This document shows positions 4,830-5,911 of a stretch of 5,911 nt of DNA, one piece after another (the stretch's first letter is position 1; every line of letters begins with the position of its first letter). This stretch comes from Patescibacteria group bacterium. Its GTDB lineage: Bacteria > Patescibacteriota > Minisyncoccia > JAHIHE01. Both the position numbers and the translations under genes were made by a program. The DNA lies in assembly GCA_018896765.1 (NCBI GenBank), contig JAHILZ010000071.1, positions 1-5,911 on the forward strand. Direction: 5' to 3'. The notes beneath the pieces were generated by a model, which was not told where the DNA came from, ran no database searches, and saw only the letters and a list, made by a program, of their open reading frames with translations.

Positions 4830-5768
4830 ATGCAATACTTAGACAAAAAAATTCAAAAAAGGATTGATGATAAACTGGCGTTGCTTAATTCGTTGCGGCC
4901 GCTTCCTGTTTCAGCTGTAAAAAAATTAAGAGAGCAGTTTGAGATTGAAATGACGTATAATTCAAATGCAATCGAGGGTAATAGTTTGACTCTCAAGGAA
5001 ACATATCTGGTGATCAATGAAGGGCTGACTATCAAGGGCAAGCCTCTTAAGGATCATCTTGAGGCAAAAAGCCACAAAGAGGCATTGGATTATTTGTATG
5101 AATTGGTTGATAAGAACAATACAATTTCTGAACGATTTATCAGGTCATTAAATCAGATTGTGATGCAAAATATCGATAGAGAATGGGCTGGAAAATATCG
5201 CAATAGCGCTGTGATCATCGGTGGATCAGACCATAAGCCGCCTGAAGCCTTGGAAATTCCAAAACTCATGGAAAATCTTATGGATTGGATTAGGGCGAAT
5301 AAAAAAATAATTCATCCGGTGGAAATTGCCGGCATATTGCACCATAAATTGGTTTTTATACATCCTTTCTTCGATGGCAATGGCAGGACTTCGCGGCTCG
5401 CTATGAATATTATTTTGATGCAATCCGGTTTTCCCTTGGTGATTATATTGAAAAATGATCGTAAGAAATATTATCAGACCTTGGCTTTTGCCGATAAAAA
5501 TGATTATGTTCCGTTTGTGAATTTTATTGCGCGAGCTGTTGAGCGAACGCTGGATATCTATTTGAAAATATTAATGCCGGATAAAAAAAATAAGGAAAAA
5601 TTTGTTTTTTTGGCGGATCTCGCAAAAAAGACCAAATTTACAGAAAAATACTTGAATCTTTTGGCGCGCAGCGGAAAACTTGAGGCTCACAAGGATGGTC
5701 GTAACTGGCTTTCATCTGAGGATGCACTGAATAGATATATGAATAGCCGTGAAAGAAAAAGAAAGTAG
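4830..5768 (+). CDS. Fic-domain AMP-transferase (class II) with C-terminal DNA-binding-like segment
   Basis: This 312-residue protein most likely AMPylates a target protein hydroxyl using ATP; the target is unknown. The catalytic motif HPFFDGNGRTSR is at 178-189, with catalytic H178, phosphate-binding G183-N184-G185 and R186 all present. The inhibitory motif S45-N-A-I-E49-G50 lies N-terminal to the Fic core, as in class II Fic proteins whose E blocks ATP binding. The target-docking flap falls around 126-140 (SAVIIGGSDHKPPEA). After a lysine-rich linker (250-257), residues 258-303 (FLADLAKKTKFTEKYLNLLARSGKLEA...GRNWLSSEDAL) look like a MerR/excisionase-type helix-turn-helix with a wing. That supports self-regulation through the inverted repeat at its promoter. 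It is a single-gene unit with no separate antitoxin. The ATG at 4830 is preceded by ACAAAATAT and has no Shine-Dalgarno sequence. Confidence 0.93.
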   Translation: MQYLDKKIQKRIDDKLALLNSLRPLPVSAVKKLREQFEIEMTYNSNAIEGNSLTLKETYLVINEGLTIKGKPLKDHLEAKSHKEALDYLYELVDKNNTISERFIRSLNQIVMQNIDREWAGKYRNSAVIIGGSDHKPPEALEIPKLMENLMDWIRANKKIIHPVEIAGILHHKLVFIHPFFDGNGRTSRLAMNIILMQSGFPLVIILKNDRKKYYQTLAFADKNDYVPFVNFIARAVERTLDIYLKILMPDKKNKEKFVFLADLAKKTKFTEKYLNLLARSGKLEAHKDGRNWLSSEDALNRYMNSRERKRK

Positions 5769-5793
5769 ACTGTCAAGAATGTTTTCTGAAGTC

Positions 5794-5834
5794 GAGAACT
5801 TTGAGAATATGGCGATTGTGACGATATGGAAGTA
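5794..5834 (+). repeat. Direct repeat DR1: gene-end cassette, copy 3
   Basis: These 41 bp match 1005-1045 and 4492-4532 with one mismatch (C at 5799). They lie 25 bp after the Fic stop and encode ENFENMAIVTIWK ending at TAA 5833-5835. In this frame the preceding codons also read sensibly (MFSEV) but differ from those of copies 1 and 2, so the shared block is shorter here. Array 3 follows directly. Confidence 0.93.
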
Positions 5835-5835
5835 A

Positions 5836-5911
5836 GTTATAAAGTTATAAAGTTATAAAGTTATAAAGTTATAAAGTAGAAAGTTATAAAGTAGAAAGTT
5901 ATAAAGTAGAA
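5836..5911 (+). repeat. Compound microsatellite, array 3 (runs off the window)
   Basis: Unit order is AAAAABABAB, with A = GTTATAAA and B = GTAGAAA; the last B is cut after six bases by the window end. As in array 1, the first unit starts directly after the TAA stop. Full length is unknown. Confidence 0.95.

Noticed and set aside
4853..5041. Minus-strand ORF opposite the 5' part of fic
   Set aside because: The plus-strand frame encodes the conserved inhibitory motif of Fic; the reverse frame has no start signal or known features.

Overview
The window is AT-rich, with no Shine-Dalgarno sequences that I can see. It carries short GC-rich palindromes of the CCTGCCT/AGGCAGG and TCCGCC/GGCGGA kind, and a pilin-like surface protein of a type I associate with Candidate Phyla Radiation (Patescibacteria, Parcubacteria-like) genomes. 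That placement is an inference from style and family content; there is no marker gene. TAA, TAG and TGA all act as stops, so the code looks standard.

Layout. Positions 1-825 (minus strand) hold the first 275 codons of a membrane-anchored, pilin-like protein with the start of a LamG/concanavalin-like domain. It is driven leftwards from a strong promoter at 870-898. Positions 902-1046 (plus) are the frameshifted 3' remnant of a gene that resembles the C-terminus of AlbA_2/HATPase_C_4 (RecG-like) regulators. A compound microsatellite and AT-rich spacer follow. Positions 1389-2711 encode an AAA_14-DUF4143 ATPase. A 131-bp MITE-like element sits directly behind its stop codon. Positions 2930-4502 are an AbiEi/AbiEii (type IV toxin-antitoxin) pair. 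A second microsatellite and spacer lead to a Fic-domain AMP-transferase with a C-terminal DNA-binding-like segment (4830-5768), and a third microsatellite runs off the window end. The LamG gene, the ATPase, abiEi and fic each have a readable sigma-70-type promoter (TTGAYW, 16-17 bp, TATAAT).

The most unusual feature is a repeated 3' cassette. The same last codons of one gene (ending MAIVTIWK-stop), followed at once by an array of GTTATAAA (8 bp) and GTAGAAA (7 bp) units, occur three times: after the remnant, fused out of frame to the end of abiEii, and just after fic. At least two copies also share the AT-rich sequence beyond the array. The ATPase plus AbiE block and the Fic gene therefore each lie between direct repeats, like interchangeable cargo. 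I infer that the locus is an accessory island assembled or rearranged through these repeats. The cargo consists of families typical of toxin-antitoxin, defence or stress modules. Fic has a 10-bp inverted repeat around its promoter and abiEi a near-palindrome in its leader, both compatible with autoregulation.
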